Shown: positions 33,834 to 44,345, counted from the first letter of the stretch. The stretch: 47,242 bases of DNA from an uncultured Paracoccaceae bacterium (GCA_905182355.1 CAJJBH010000079.1:1-47242); one strand, 5' to 3'. Program-made: numbers and translations. The notes: a model not told the origin generated them from the sequence alone.

Positions 33834-36491
33834 TTATCCTTCTATGACGGCCCGCGCCGCGTTGATTGCTGCATCTGCGTTTGTAGCATCCTTGGCCCCA
33901 CCTTGAGCCATATCCGCACGACCGCCGCCGCCTTTACCGCCCAATTCTGCCACCGCTGCCTTGACCAGATCAACGGCGCTGACGGTGTCGGTTTTGTCCG
34001 CTGTGACCCCGGCTGCGACAGCAACTTTACCGTCTGCCTCGGCTATCAAAAGCACGGCACCTGATCCGATTCGTGTTTTGTGTTCATCGATCAGCGCTGG
34101 CAGATCTTTGCCGGTCACACCAGTTAGTGATTGTGCCAGAAATGCTGTACCGTTTACATTTTCCGGTTCAACGGGCGCAGAAGCCCCGCCAGACATAGCG
34201 AGTTCGCGACGCAATTGTGCAACTACATTGGAGAGTGATTTACGCTCATCCAACAATGCCCGTACCCGTTCCGGTACATCGGCAGGTGCTGCTTTCAACT
34301 CTGCCGCTGTATCGTTTAGACGTTGATCCTGTCCACGCAGATAATCAAGCGCCTCGGCCCCTGTCAGTGCTTCAATCCGACGCACACCCGAACTAGAGGC
34401 GCTGTCGCTCATTAATACAAATGCCCCGATGTCACCCGTTTGGCGCACATGCGTACCCCCACACAGCTCCAAAGAATAGGTTTGGCCATTGTTACCTTTC
34501 CCAGACCCTGTTTGGATTCCCATCGAGACAACACGCACTTCGTCGCCGTATTTCTCTCCAAACAACGCCTGCGCACCTAGTGCGCGTGCGTCATCCGGTG
34601 TCATAATACGTGTTTCGACCGGTGTGTTTTGGCGAATATAGCTGTTCACCTCGGCCTCGACGCTACGTTGTTCTTTAACGCTAAGCGCCTTGGAATGACT
34701 GAAATCAAACCGCAAACGATCGGCCGCGTTTTGTGATCCACGCTGTGCGACGTGATCCCCCAATGCACCGCGTAACGCTTCGTGCAAGAGATGTGTAACG
34801 GAGTGGCTGGATCGAATTGACGTGCGGCGATCATGATTCACATCAAGAACGGCGGCTTGTCCTTTGGATATGCTGCCTTTTTCAATCTCGGCAACGTGAA
34901 TAAATACGCCTGCAGACTTGCGCGTATCTGTGACCCGCGCACTGCCTGTTTCGGTGCTAATGTACCCAGTATCACCAACTTGACCGCCACTTTCAGCGTA
35001 AAACGGCGTTTGATTCAGCGCAATTTGAATTTTTGTGCCAACTTCGGCGCTCTCAACCAATGCACCTTCTTTTACCAGTCCAACAATCTGGCCTTCGGCA
35101 GTTTCTGTGTCATAACCAAGAAAGTCTGTAGTGCCACCTTCGTCTGCAACATCAAACCAAACTGTCGCATCAGCGGCTTCGCCGGACCCGGACCAAGCAG
35201 CACGCGCTTTGGCTTTTTGCTCAGCCATAGCTTCGTCAAAACCGTCAGTGTCAACGCTATGGCCCTTTTCACGCAACGCGTCTTGGGTCAGATCCAAAGG
35301 GAAACCGTAGGTGTCATACAACTTGAATGCCGAAGCGCCGGATAAGTCTGCGCCTTCATCAAGGTTTGAAACTTCGTCATCAAGCAATTTCAGACCACGA
35401 TCCAACGTTTGCTTGAAGCGTGTTTCTTCTTGGTACAGTGTTTCAGTAATTAGTGATTGCGCTTGGCCAAGTTCAGGATAAGCCGCCCCCATTTGTTGTA
35501 CCAAAGCAGGTACCAACTGGTGCATCATTGGGTCTTTGAGGCCCAGCAGATGTACATGGCGCATAGCGCGGCGCATAATGCGGCGCAGAACGTAACCACG
35601 CCCCTCGTTGGACGGCATAACGCCGTCTGCCATCAAAAACGATGTCGAGCGTAGGTGATCTGCGATCACGCGATGATGCGTGTTGCCGGGACCATCTGGG
35701 TCAGAACTGGAAGCATCCGCGCTTGCCTCGATCAGCGCACGCATCAGGTCAGTGTCATAGTTGTCGTGCTTGCCTTGCAGCAACGCGCCAATACGTTCCA
35801 GCCCCATGCCAGTGTCGATGGACTGCATATCGAGAGGCGTCATTGTGCCATCTTCAAATTGCTGGTTTTGCATAAATACAAGATTCCAGATCTCGATAAA
35901 CCGATCACCATCCTCGTCTGGGGATCCTGGAGGTCCGCCTGGGATATGATCACCGTGATCAAAGAAAATTTCGGTACATGGACCACATGGCCCTGTTGGC
36001 CCCATACGCCAAAAATTGTCATCTGTTGGGATGCGAATGATACGGTCATCAGAAATACCCGCAACCTTCTTCCATATATCCGCAGCTTGATCATCGGTGT
36101 GGTAAACTGTAACCAGCAACCGATCTTTTGGAATGTCGAATTCTTTGGTCAGAAGTTCCCAGGCAAACGGGATCGCCTCGGCTTTAAAATAGTTGCCAAA
36201 ACTGAAGTTACCGAGCATCTCAAAGAACGTATGGTGGCGTGCCGTGTAACCCACATTGTCCAAATCGTTATGTTTGCCGCCTGCCCGCACACATTTTTGC
36301 GCCGATGTTGCACGGTCATAATCACGCGTTTCTAGCCCCGTGAACAGGTTTTTGAATTGCACCATTCCAGAGTTCACGAACATCAACGTTGGATCGTTGC
36401 GCGGCACCAATGGGCTGGAGGGCACTATCTGGTGCCCTTGCTTTTCAAAGTAATTAAGAAAGGTCGAACGGATGTCATTTAACGTGGGCAT
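33834..36491 (-). CDS. alaS: Alanyl-tRNA synthetase
   Basis: The 885-aa class II synthetase is complete. It begins with [20 protein letters not shown] and [11 protein letters not shown] and has motif [20 protein letters not shown]. The editing-domain zinc ligands lie in [13 protein letters not shown] and [15 protein letters not shown], and the C-Ala domain ends with [15 protein letters not shown]. It charges tRNA-Ala and clears mischarged Ser and Gly. It lies 170 nt downstream of recA on the same strand. Confidence 0.97.
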   Translation of the reverse strand: MPTLNDIRSTFLNYFEKQGHQIVPSSPLVPRNDPTLMFVNSGMVQFKNLFTGLETRDYDRATSAQKCVRAGGKHNDLDNVGYTARHHTFFEMLGNFSFGNYFKAEAIPFAWELLTKEFDIPKDRLLVTVYHTDDQAADIWKKVAGISDDRIIRIPTDDNFWRMGPTGPCGPCTEIFFDHGDHIPGGPPGSPDEDGDRFIEIWNLVFMQNQQFEDGTMTPLDMQSIDTGMGLERIGALLQGKHDNYDTDLMRALIEASADASSSDPDGPGNTHHRVIADHLRSTSFLMADGVMPSNEGRGYVLRRIMRRAMRHVHLLGLKDPMMHQLVPALVQQMGAAYPELGQAQSLITETLYQEETRFKQTLDRGLKLLDDEVSNLDEGADLSGASAFKLYDTYGFPLDLTQDALREKGHSVDTDGFDEAMAEQKAKARAAWSGSGEAADATVWFDVADEGGTTDFLGYDTETAEGQIVGLVKEGALVESAEVGTKIQIALNQTPFYAESGGQVGDTGYISTETGSARVTDTRKSAGVFIHVAEIEKGSISKGQAAVLDVNHDRRTSIRSSHSVTHLLHEALRGALGDHVAQRGSQNAADRLRFDFSHSKALSVKEQRSVEAEVNSYIRQNTPVETRIMTPDDARALGAQALFGEKYGDEVRVVSMGIQTGSGKGNNGQTYSLELCGGTHVRQTGDIGAFVLMSDSASSSGVRRIEALTGAEALDYLRGQDQRLNDTAAELKAAPADVPERVRALLDERKSLSNVVAQLRRELAMSGGASAPVEPENVNGTAFLAQSLTGVTGKDLPALIDEHKTRIGSGAVLLIAEADGKVAVAAGVTADKTDTVSAVDLVKAAVAELGGKGGGGRADMAQGGAKDATNADAAINAARAVIEG

Positions 36492-36593
36492 GTGAACTGC
36501 GCCTTTTGGGCAAATATTGCGTTATCAGATTGTTATCACCTGAAATACTGCCCCACCCGTCAACTGTCCACAGCATTAGTCCCATAGAATTCA

Positions 36594-36622
36594 ACAAGGC
36601 GCCCCGCAATGGGACGCCTTGT
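36594..36622. terminator. Hairpin between recA and alaS
   Basis: ACAAGGCG pairs with CGCCTTGT, with a further CCC/GGG inside. On the plus strand it is followed by a T-rich run, but the flanking genes are on the minus strand, where no T run follows. It may still slow transcription from recA into alaS. Confidence 0.4.
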
Positions 36623-36662
36623 TTGGTGTTTTTTAGTAATATCAGGTCTGCAATCCAAAACC

Positions 36663-37742
36663 TTATGCTTCGAGAACACCGTCATCTTCTTTTTTCTGAT
36701 GCGCGGCCTTGTTGAAATCAAGGCCGTGGGCTGCACGAATTTTATCCTCGATATCAAGGGCAATACTCTGGTTTTCTGTTAAGAACACTTTCGAGTTTTC
36801 ACGCCCTTGTCCAAGGCGTTCATCCCCGTAGCTGAACCAAGCCCCTGATTTATCAACGATACCCGCTTTGACACCCAGATCAAGCAGTTCGCCCATCTTG
36901 GAGATGCCTTCGCCGTACATGATGTCGAATTCAACCTGCTTGAAGGGTGCGGCTACTTTGTTTTTCACAACCTTAACACGGGTCGCGTTGCCAACAACTT
37001 CATCACGGTCTTTCAACGCACCGATACGGCGAATATCCAAACGTACAGATGAATAGAATTTCAATGCGTTCCCACCACTGGTGGTTTCAGGTGAACCGAA
37101 CATAACACCGATCTTCATGCGGATTTGGTTGATAAAGATAACCATGCAATTGGAACGGCTGATCGAACCAGTCAATTTACGCATTGCTTGGGACATAAGA
37201 CGCGCTTGAACACCGACAGAACTGTCGCCCATGTCGCCTTCAAGCTCGGATTTAGGTGTCAAAGCCGCCACAGAGTCGACAACAACCATGTTCACAGCCC
37301 CAGAACGAACCAAAGTGTCCGTAATCTCAAGCGCTTGTTCACCTGTATCGGGCTGCGAAATTAATAATTCATCAATGTCGATGCCAAGCTTTTTGGCGTA
37401 ATTGGGATCAAGTGCGTGTTCCGCATCCACAAAGGCACAGACACCACCAGCTTTTTGTTGCTCTGCAATGCAGTGCAAGGTCAGCGTCGTTTTGCCAGAT
37501 GATTCAGGGCCATAGATTTCGATAATCCGCCCCATTGGCAGTCCGCCTATGCCCAGTGCAATATCCAGACCAAGAGAGCCTGTCGAGCTGGCTGTGATAT
37601 CCTGAATTGCGCCTTCTGCGCCCAGTTTCATAATCGAACCTTTGCCAAATTGGCGTTCGATTTGTGCCAATGCGCTATCAAGCGCTTTTTGTTTGTCTGC
37701 TGATTTTTTATTTGTCATGCTTAAAAGATCTGCCGTTGCCAT
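36663..37742 (-). CDS. recA: Recombinase RecA
   Basis: The protein has 359 aa from the ATG at 37742, the start with AAGGG at 9 nt; a second ATG three codons upstream touches that site. Motifs are the N-terminal [18 protein letters not shown], Walker [11 protein letters not shown], Walker [12 protein letters not shown]2 loop region [19 protein letters not shown] and the C-terminal acidic tail. It is the DNA strand-exchange protein and LexA coprotease. An alphaproteobacterial LexA box lies about 80 nt upstream. Confidence 0.97.
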   Translation of the reverse strand: MATADLLSMTNKKSADKQKALDSALAQIERQFGKGSIMKLGAEGAIQDITASSTGSLGLDIALGIGGLPMGRIIEIYGPESSGKTTLTLHCIAEQQKAGGVCAFVDAEHALDPNYAKKLGIDIDELLISQPDTGEQALEITDTLVRSGAVNMVVVDSVAALTPKSELEGDMGDSSVGVQARLMSQAMRKLTGSISRSNCMVIFINQIRMKIGVMFGSPETTSGGNALKFYSSVRLDIRRIGALKDRDEVVGNATRVKVVKNKVAAPFKQVEFDIMYGEGISKMGELLDLGVKAGIVDKSGAWFSYGDERLGQGRENSKVFLTENQSIALDIEDKIRAAHGLDFNKAAHQKKEDDGVLEA

Positions 37743-37819
37743 TGCGTTCATCCCTTAGTGTCACACCCATGATGTGGCGGCAATGATTGCCTCACCTATA
37801 TCTAGGGTATTTTGGTTGT

Positions 37820-37834
37820 GTTCTTATTATGTTC
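37820..37834 (-). promoter_or_regulatory. LexA box upstream of recA
   Basis: GTTC-TTATTAT-GTTC (plus strand; GAAC-N7-GAAC on the coding strand) is the direct-repeat SOS operator of alphaproteobacteria. Its distance of about 80 nt from recA fits promoter overlap. The rest of 37743-38013 shows no gene. Confidence 0.85.
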
Positions 37835-38013
37835 CTTATGAGATCAAAAGAAGAACATTTCAAGAAAATTGTTTCGTTATCGCACATCAAGCCGGTGGTT
37901 GTATGGATAAGGCTAGGGGAAGACTGGTTAATTTGTGATGAATGATATCGGCATTTTCACGATCTAGGTCGTAATTCCGCATTCATCTTTGAGACAGGCA
38001 CATCCGCTGATTC

Positions 38014-38466
38014 CTACTTCTTACATGTAGGCGTTGTTGGGCATCGCAATTTAATGAAGCGATCCAATAGCTGTCGCGCTTGTTCCGTTTCTGCCATTTC
38101 TCGCCCCATCAGGCATACATATTGCACATGGGTTTCCAACCGACGTGTAAAGGTACTGTCCCATCCGTTTTCGACGCTTAACATTTGTTCAGCTGTGTAA
38201 GTCAGTTGCTCCATAAAGGTGCCATAACTGGGGTCAATTGCTGGAACCAACAGACCACATTCATCTTTTGGGGCTGCCAGACTTGGGAAAGCCAATGACT
38301 GATTTAAGTGGTTTTGGTATGACACCCGGGCCGCCTGAAGGGTCTGCGCATGATCCGCACGGTTAAGTTGGTAGCCAATAGCCAATATTGCCCCGACTGT
38401 TGCAGCAGTTGAAACTACAGTTCCAATGGCCTCTATCGCGTCAGCGTTGTCGCGGATCCATCCCAT
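38014..38466 (-). CDS. Hypothetical single-pass membrane protein
   Basis: The roughly 150-aa protein has one hydrophobic segment near its N-terminus (AIGTVVSTAATVGAILAIGY) and a soluble helical remainder with cysteines at CGLL, YVCLMG and RCPTTPTC. I use the ATG at 38466; the GTG at 38475 is an alternative. This N-anchored layout is often seen in membrane-associated accessory proteins of unknown function. First gene of the low-density right-hand segment. Confidence 0.6.
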   Translation of the reverse strand: MGWIRDNADAIEAIGTVVSTAATVGAILAIGYQLNRADHAQTLQAARVSYQNHLNQSLAFPSLAAPKDECGLLVPAIDPSYGTFMEQLTYTAEQMLSVENGWDSTFTRRLETHVQYVCLMGREMAETEQARQLLDRFIKLRCPTTPTCKK

Positions 38467-38549
38467 TATAGTCACTCTTTCTAAAGGTGTACTTTTATCT
38501 CACTAACCAGTCCAGCCGAACCAATTCAAGGGTGCCCAATAAAACTGCC

Positions 38550-38927
38550 CTACCACAAGAAAAGAGTCGTCTTGCTGATCATCAACCTTAACAGCGCAAT
38601 GATTGCGATAAATGCTGGGATATCACAGGTAAACCAAACACGGAAAAGTCGTTGATATAGTGCGGATAATGGTATCCCCTGTTTAACACATTTCAGTGCC
38701 TCATCCCGCATTTTCGCTTGGATCACCACAATTGGCAGCCAAAAATCCTGATAAACACGAAAAGGCCCAGCTATAGCAACACCCGCCCTTCGATAAGGCT
38801 CTACCCTATTCCTCATGCTAGGATGGTGCCCGTAATCGGCTGTACGATCACTGCAGTAGCTGTGAAAGCCAATCAGCACGCATGCGCCAAGGACGTGCAG
38901 AAGGCGGATAAGTGTCAGCCAATCCAC
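38550..38927 (-). pseudogene. DUF2269 family membrane protein, degenerate
   Basis: The start (MDWLTLIRLLHVLGACVLIG) and the end (FWLPIVVIQAKMRDEA, LYQRLFRVWFTCDIPAFIAI) match DUF2269. The middle in the same frame is nonsense. In another frame the expected core is found: FTATAVIVQPITGTILA, then LGLFVFIRIF. About 30 codons between VLIG and FTATAV are missing. So the gene has an internal deletion and at least two frameshifts. The open frame of 125 codons is accidental. Confidence 0.75.
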
Positions 38928-38963
38928 CGAGACATCCTTAAGAAATGGGTCACATCATCCAGT

Positions 38964-39137
38964 TTAAGTCAATAAACTGATGTCATGATAGGACCACGAG
39001 ATGTCTAGAAGAACACGTCTTGCTGTTTTGGTATTGCGTCCAAGTCCAATGACCTCGAAACCATGCAGCCGTTTGGCAATACCATGCCCGATCAAACCAT
39101 AGGCCCCGTCTATCTTCGCGTTTGTAGAGTTATTCAT
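38964..39137 (-). pseudogene. N-terminal remnant of an SDR/NAD(P)-binding protein
   Basis: The minus strand encodes DGAYGLIGHGIAKRLHGFEV and IGLGRN, the Rossmann G-x-x-G-x-x-G start of an NAD(P)-binding SDR/epimerase-like protein, then WSYHDISLLT and a stop. Everything after residue about 55 is gone. It directly precedes the broken DUF2269 gene; SDR and DUF2269 genes are often paired, so both appear to be relics of one unit. Confidence 0.6.
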
Positions 39138-39235
39138 GTGAGACGTTCGCTGGCACAACCGATTAAATAATACACGCCATCAGTTGTGCATATCAAGGAG
39201 CAGTCGCATCTCAGTCTGGGCAGTTATGGTCGCCC

Positions 39236-39818
39236 ATGAATGACGGAAGAGTTAAAAGACATAGGCTTGGATATCGGCCACCGCCGTGTCAGGCGGTTTC
39301 CTCTCATCGCTGCAAGCAGCGACTGCTGGGCAGTGGATGTGCCGGAACGGCATATCTGTCGTCAGAATCCGCAAAAATAAAACCACCACTGATAGTAACC
39401 ACACATTCAACATTGCGCCAAACCTGCTGGACCGTGACTTCTCAGCAGACTAGCCAAACCAAGAATGGGCAGACGACATCACCTATATCTGGACCCGCGA
39501 AGGCTGGCTGTATCTTGCTGTAATCCTTGATACATTCTAGGCGCGTGATCGGTTGGGCCCCTCTCGGGATCATGCGGCATATGACCCTGCCGGGCAACGG
39601 TCAGCAACCGGATGAAGCGAGACTTGGCGATCAGATCGCTGAAAATGGCCCTCGCCTTCAGGGCTGCGTTGAAAGGCTGCATCAACCATGCGGATCGCGG
39701 CAGCCGGCACTGTTCACATGGCTACCATGACACACCCCAACTGCTCGCATTGCTATCGAAAGATAGCATTGACTGCGGGATGAGTCTCAAAGGATACGTT
39801 GCAGCAAGGTTGCTATAA
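39236..39818 (+). pseudogene. IS3-family transposase (OrfB) remnant
   Basis: Pieces of an IS3-type OrfB are spread over several frames: MTEELKDIGLDIGHRRVRR, TFNIAPNLLDRDFSAD, WADDITYIWTREGWLYLAVI, RVIGWAP, then in another frame MKRDLAIRSLKMALAFRAAL and CINHADRGSRHCSHGYHD. Two of the DDE acids are recognisable (WADDITY and HADRGS); the final Glu region is missing. Stops and frameshifts break the gene throughout, and no terminal inverted repeats were found. An old, inactive insertion. Confidence 0.8.
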
Positions 39819-39903
39819 ATACAAGCTAGACGAGAACATTAAAGTAAATGCTCTCAAATAAAGAGGTGTCATTTACAGTTATCAAGATGGGAAGGACCGA
39901 AAT

Positions 39904-39993
39904 ATGTTGACTGCAAACACGAAAATTGGACAACACGCTGACGGTAGCGTCGTCGTCCCCGCGCAACATCTCAGGTTAGTAGATAATCCATAG
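39904..39993 (+). CDS. Possible 29-codon ORF or gene remnant
   Basis: ATG with a good GGAAGGA ribosome binding site 7 nt upstream opens 29 codons (MLTANTKIGQHADGSVVVPA, then QHLRLVDNP). No family recognised. It may be the beginning of a truncated gene in this decayed stretch. Apart from it, 39819-40484 holds only the inverted repeat and promoter-like site listed below. Confidence 0.3.
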   Translation: MLTANTKIGQHADGSVVVPAQHLRLVDNP

Positions 39994-40322
39994 CCTATTG
40001 GCGAATGTCGCTCAGCTTCAGTCTGGACGGTGACTGATACTGTTGGTCACCTTTGAAACAATTCTAGGGTTTGGTTTTTCCGCCTATTCCCCACACTTTA
40101 GTAAACACAAGCTTTTGCTTGCCCATCAGTATGTAAATCGATCAGCGCTACAGTCCCGTTTTAAAAGCCGTTATCGATCCAAAAGTCAAGTTAGTTATTA
40201 GACCTAAGGTTTAAAGTTACTCGTCCCCAATGTGCCCGCCTAAACCATAAATTCTAGCAAGTTCAGGGCTTTGTAATTCCAAGGCACCCGCTTCATCCAC
40301 CCTGACAACTTTTCGACTTCTT

Positions 40323-40363
40323 ATTGGTCACTCGGGATAACTGAGCCCTAGTCACTGACCAAT
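40323..40363. repeat. Inverted repeat upstream of the glycosidase-like gene
   Basis: ATTGGTCA and TGACCAAT are perfect 8-bp arms 25 bp apart. They lie about 30 bp before a TTGACC promoter-like element. An operator or RNA hairpin are both possible. Confidence 0.45.
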
Positions 40364-40394
40364 TGGAATTCTCTTTGTTCACGGCCTTAGATCA

Positions 40395-40423
40395 TTGACC
40401 CCGTATTGGGACATTCCAACAAT
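40395..40423 (+). promoter_or_regulatory. Promoter-like element for the glycosidase-like gene
   Basis: TTGACC, 17 bp, AACAAT. It lies about 60 nt upstream of the ATG at 40485, with no other gene between. The -10 match is moderate. Confidence 0.4.
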
Positions 40424-40484
40424 GAGTTGGCGTAAATCCTGATATTCACTTCCGCTGGTGTCTGCCAGAAAATCGAGTTAAATT

Positions 40485-42233
40485 ATGACGTTGGTCTTAC
40501 CATCGAGTCCCCAAACTTATTCAGAAGGTTTTTTTCAAGGCGCTGCGGCGACCGAAGGCTTGTTTGGCGGAAATCTCCTCGCGTCACGTGGAATATTAAC
40601 AGGTCCCGGGTCTTATGATGAGGCGATAAATGGTCTTGGCATAACAGGACTTCGCTACCCAGGTGGATCTCTCACCGAAGAATATTTCGATATTACCAAT
40701 CCTGATGCAACCACGGCGACAAGTCATTTTACCGGTGAGACGACAGATTTCATACCGATTTCTGAATTTTTGGCCTATGCGAAAGCAAATGGGCAAGAGG
40801 CGACAATCGTTGTTCCTACATATAGCCAGCTTGGTGAAGCCGATGAGAATGGTGACAGGCTTTCAAATATACACGAAGCTAACCTGCGTGAATTCGTTCA
40901 TGATGTCGCGACAGGTGTTTATGGAGAGGCCCCGATCGGTGCCATAGAAATAGGCAACGAATACTGGGGCTCTGGATTGATGAACGCGGTTGAATATGGC
41001 CGCCTTTCCTCAGAAATGGCACTTATCATTGATGATGAGTTGCAAGCTGTAACTGAAGAGTACGGTATTCAAACCGATCAAATCGGCGTACTTGTTCAGG
41101 CTGGGTTCAACTTTGGAACCTCCCAAATCTCGGATGAATATGTGGGTTGGGATAGCCATGATGTGATCGACGATCTTGTGGCCAAGCATCCAACGGCTGT
41201 TCTTTCGTATGATAATATTCGGGCGAATGGCAACGTCAATTGGGGTGAAGTCAACAACGAGCTGATTCTCATGTCTTATGACACACCGGAAAAGATGGCG
41301 GCAGTGGATGGTGTTCTAGGCCACATATACACGCACGGTATAGAATCTGACGACAACGGAACCTTTCAGCTAGATACGATGAGAAACAGCTGGCTCGAAA
41401 AGGACGGTTTTGAGGATCTAAGGATTCACATTACAGAATGGAACCAAAAATCGACAAAAGGTCTGGATCGGGACGAGGACTACGGCCTATTTCAAGCACA
41501 TGAGATGCTTGAAATCTTAGAAAGCTTCATGGCTGCCGAAGTGAAGCAAGCATTTGTTTGGCCGTTGATACAAAACACCTCAAACACTCTTTCCACAGGC
41601 AAGGAATATTCTGGACCGACTGCACCTGGCGAGATGTTTTCAATGATGTCTGAAAACCTACCTGGAAAAGTCGCCATTGACTTCACGCCAGGCGGTGTTC
41701 GCGACACTGAATATGAAGGTAGTACGGTGGACGTACACGCCTTTGCAGGTCAAGGAGATATGGTTTTTTATATTGCGTCTACCGCAAGTGAGGCCGCCGT
41801 GACGGATATTGACCTGTCAAATTTGGTGGCTGGATATGACGCTATGGATATCAGGGTACTTGGCGTTATGCCTGGAGAGAGCCCGGGTAACACAAGATCA
41901 GATGTAGATGTCCAACAATTAAATGCTGACGATATTTTTCAGGACGGTATTCTTGAGGTTGATCTGGACGAGGGTGAAATTATGCAAGTCGTAATTCAAG
42001 GCATTCAGCCAACTGAATCTTTTGCGCCGACTCTTGATGCTATAGATGCTGCCGAACTTGGTGACGAACCTGTCATTGTAGGTGACGAGCTTCCTGTGAT
42101 TTCAATTGACGAACTTGTAGTACCCGTTGAAGAAGCTGAAGATATTGATGATCAAGCAGATGGTGGCCTTGGCGATCTAGCTTTTTTGATTGGTCTTCTC
42201 CCCATCCTTGCCCTGTTTGGCTTGGCCGCCTAA
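40485..42233 (+). CDS. Glycoside hydrolase-like TIM-barrel protein with C-terminal hydrophobic tail
   Basis: The 582-aa protein resembles clan GH-A glycosidases such as arabinofuranosidase or xylosidase families. GITGLRYPGGSLTEEYFDI lies at the N-terminal strand, the probable acid/base Glu159 in IEIGNEYWGSG and the probable nucleophile Glu318 in IHITEWNQKS, about 160 residues apart. Residues about 395-510 form a beta-rich domain. The last 80 residues are an acidic linker (EEAEDIDDQADGG) followed by a 19-residue hydrophobic segment (GDLAFLIGLLPILALFGLAA) and no basic tail. No N-terminal signal peptide is visible. It may be a tail-anchored or type-I-secreted surface enzyme acting on polysaccharide. 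Family number and substrate are uncertain. Convergent with the histidine kinase gene. Confidence 0.7.
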   Translation: MTLVLPSSPQTYSEGFFQGAAATEGLFGGNLLASRGILTGPGSYDEAINGLGITGLRYPGGSLTEEYFDITNPDATTATSHFTGETTDFIPISEFLAYAKANGQEATIVVPTYSQLGEADENGDRLSNIHEANLREFVHDVATGVYGEAPIGAIEIGNEYWGSGLMNAVEYGRLSSEMALIIDDELQAVTEEYGIQTDQIGVLVQAGFNFGTSQISDEYVGWDSHDVIDDLVAKHPTAVLSYDNIRANGNVNWGEVNNELILMSYDTPEKMAAVDGVLGHIYTHGIESDDNGTFQLDTMRNSWLEKDGFEDLRIHITEWNQKSTKGLDRDEDYGLFQAHEMLEILESFMAAEVKQAFVWPLIQNTSNTLSTGKEYSGPTAPGEMFSMMSENLPGKVAIDFTPGGVRDTEYEGSTVDVHAFAGQGDMVFYIASTASEAAVTDIDLSNLVAGYDAMDIRVLGVMPGESPGNTRSDVDVQQLNADDIFQDGILEVDLDEGEIMQVVIQGIQPTESFAPTLDAIDAAELGDEPVIVGDELPVISIDELVVPVEEAEDIDDQADGGLGDLAFLIGLLPILALFGLAA

Positions 42234-42422
42234 CCCCTTCATTAACGTTCCAACTGTAAGTATGCAGTACGACACCAATTGGCGGTCAAAACTCAAGAGC
42301 GATGAGAATAATTACTGCAACCACTTGTATCTGCATAGTAACGTTTGCCCATTTTCGGCATAATTCTACTTGCAGAGTTGAATTTGACTAAGGATTGTTT
42401 TTTCGCCTTCAACAGGTGCCTG

Positions 42423-44249
42423 TCAATCAGGGTCTTTGGCAGGGACGGTAAACCAGAATGTTGTCCTACCGTCTTTTGCGCTGTCGTAACCGATCGTGCC
42501 ACCTGTTTGATCTAATATCTGCTTCGTGATGTTTAGGCCTAAGCCACTTCCGCTCCTGGCATCGGTCTTTCTATTAACTGCCTGGGCGAAAGGTTTGAAT
42601 ATTTCGCTGTGGAACCCATCAGGAATTCCTTCGCCATCATTGGAAATTGACACTCGGACGGCCCCAATCTCGCTCTCAACTAACACATCGACTGTGCTGC
42701 CCTTGTCCGCAAACTTTGTCGCATTTGTAAGCAGGTTTCCAATCACTTGTTGAAACCGCATCGGGTCAACAGACGCCGTCAACGACCGATCGGTGCATTT
42801 GAGTTGGAAACGGACGCCAAACTCTTCTGCAAATACCATGTTGGCAAAAATCGCATCTTCCACCAAAACAATGATTTGTTGACGCGATAGCGTGAACCGC
42901 ATTTGATTGGCGGATGACTTTTCAAAATCCAGAATGTCGTCCACCAGAGCGTGCAAGCGGTTGCCGTTTTCTTGGGCGATGTACAAGAGTCTTTGCGCTT
43001 CGCGAGAAAGAGGTTCGCTTTCCATCGAAGAAAGGAGTGATAACGCGCAAAGAACAGATGTTAGTGGCGTTCGCAGTTCATGGCTGACGGTTGACACAAA
43101 CTTGCCTCTGAATTCATCCATTCGTTGCCGTTCTGTTATATCGGTAATCTGCAATATAAAGTGGTTAGGAAGATCATCTACTTTGTCGGCTATACCAACG
43201 CTTAGAAGCGCCCACATGACGGCCCCATTCGCACGGATATAGCGTTTTTCGACTTCATAGGTTGAGATTTTTCCCGATTGAAGATTGTCAAGTTCCGTGA
43301 CCCCAACATGCCGATCCTCAGCCAATGAATGATCATTTAACTTAGTCCCTAAAATCGTATCTTCTGAGTAGTCAAAAAGGGCGCAAAATGCACGATTAAC
43401 TCGAATAATAATGTGATCTGCGTTGGCCATCGCCTTGGCAACTGGCGAGTTCTCGAAGATTGATTTAAATTGCTCAGCATTCATTCTAAGGATACGTGCG
43501 GCTTCTTTTTGTTCTGTGATATCGACCGTCGCCCCTAGGAAGGATATGGCTTTGCCTTCTTCATCCCTATTGGTAACGGCTAAATCTGTACGCCTCCAAT
43601 TCCAGGTGGACCCAATTTTGGATCGTAGCCGGAACTCGTACACACAGCCTGACATCGAGATGTCCTCGGTACAGGCAACTATTTTTGCTGCCATCTCTTC
43701 TTTATCGTCAGGATGTACCCTTTCATACCAAGCTTTTTGCGTGTCTATTTTTTCATCTTCATCCAGATCCATCAGCGCGCGCCAAGCTGCAGAACCGTTT
43801 ACCAGATTTTGGGGGATGCTGTATTTAAATACGCCTACACCTGTGGTGGCGATTGCCCGGTTCGCAAGTTTCAATTTTTCTTTAAGGGAAAGGTCGATTT
43901 CAATGTCATCAGTGACATCACGAAGGACCAAGGCGTGCTGCAGCCCGATTTTCGCCTCTGTCCACGCTGTCAGGTGAATTGCCAGTCGAACCGAATTGCC
44001 GGACTGTTTACGACCAACCATGTTTTTGATGGTGGCGTCGGTCGCTGGTGCTTTAATAAAGGCGTTCAATTCCTTCACTGACGAAACTGGCAAGACAACA
44101 AAGGCTGGTCGCCCAATCAGTTCTCCATGATCGTAGCCGAACAAGCGATCAGTTCCGGAGTTGCAGTGCACAATAGTTCCATCCGAACCAACGATCATGA
44201 GCGGTAATTTCATGTGCTTAAACGCATTAATGATTGATGAATCGTCCAC
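42423..44249 (-). CDS. Soluble sensor histidine kinase with three PAS domains
   Basis: The 608-aa kinase has no transmembrane segment. PAS domains lie at about residues 1-115, 125-248 (PAS_3-like with the PAC end FLGATVDITEQK) and 258-373 (ending LQITDITERQ). Then come the H-box FVSTVSHELRTPLTSVL (His390), the N-box VIGNLLTNATKFADK, the GEGIPD G1 box and SGSGLGLNITKQILDQTGG (G2). It should autophosphorylate in response to a cytoplasmic signal, redox or small-ligand type, and pass phosphate to a response regulator, most likely the product of the gene 96 nt upstream. Confidence 0.92.
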   Translation of the reverse strand: MDDSSIINAFKHMKLPLMIVGSDGTIVHCNSGTDRLFGYDHGELIGRPAFVVLPVSSVKELNAFIKAPATDATIKNMVGRKQSGNSVRLAIHLTAWTEAKIGLQHALVLRDVTDDIEIDLSLKEKLKLANRAIATTGVGVFKYSIPQNLVNGSAAWRALMDLDEDEKIDTQKAWYERVHPDDKEEMAAKIVACTEDISMSGCVYEFRLRSKIGSTWNWRRTDLAVTNRDEEGKAISFLGATVDITEQKEAARILRMNAEQFKSIFENSPVAKAMANADHIIIRVNRAFCALFDYSEDTILGTKLNDHSLAEDRHVGVTELDNLQSGKISTYEVEKRYIRANGAVMWALLSVGIADKVDDLPNHFILQITDITERQRMDEFRGKFVSTVSHELRTPLTSVLCALSLLSSMESEPLSREAQRLLYIAQENGNRLHALVDDILDFEKSSANQMRFTLSRQQIIVLVEDAIFANMVFAEEFGVRFQLKCTDRSLTASVDPMRFQQVIGNLLTNATKFADKGSTVDVLVESEIGAVRVSISNDGEGIPDGFHSEIFKPFAQAVNRKTDARSGSGLGLNITKQILDQTGGTIGYDSAKDGRTTFWFTVPAKDPD

Positions 44250-44345
44250 TGAAACTCCATTGTCACTTACATCACTGCTGACGCCATATTTGCAGCATAA
44301 GTAGGCCCAAAATTACCGCACGGGCGATACTTTGGTACTAGCGCT

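Noticed and set aside
36594-36634. Full intrinsic terminator for recA
   Set aside because: The T run lies on the plus-strand side, while recA and alaS are on the minus strand, so I list only a hairpin.
39479-39685. Minus-strand 68-codon frame
   Set aside because: It is antisense to the IS3 transposase remnant, whose sense-strand peptides are recognisable.
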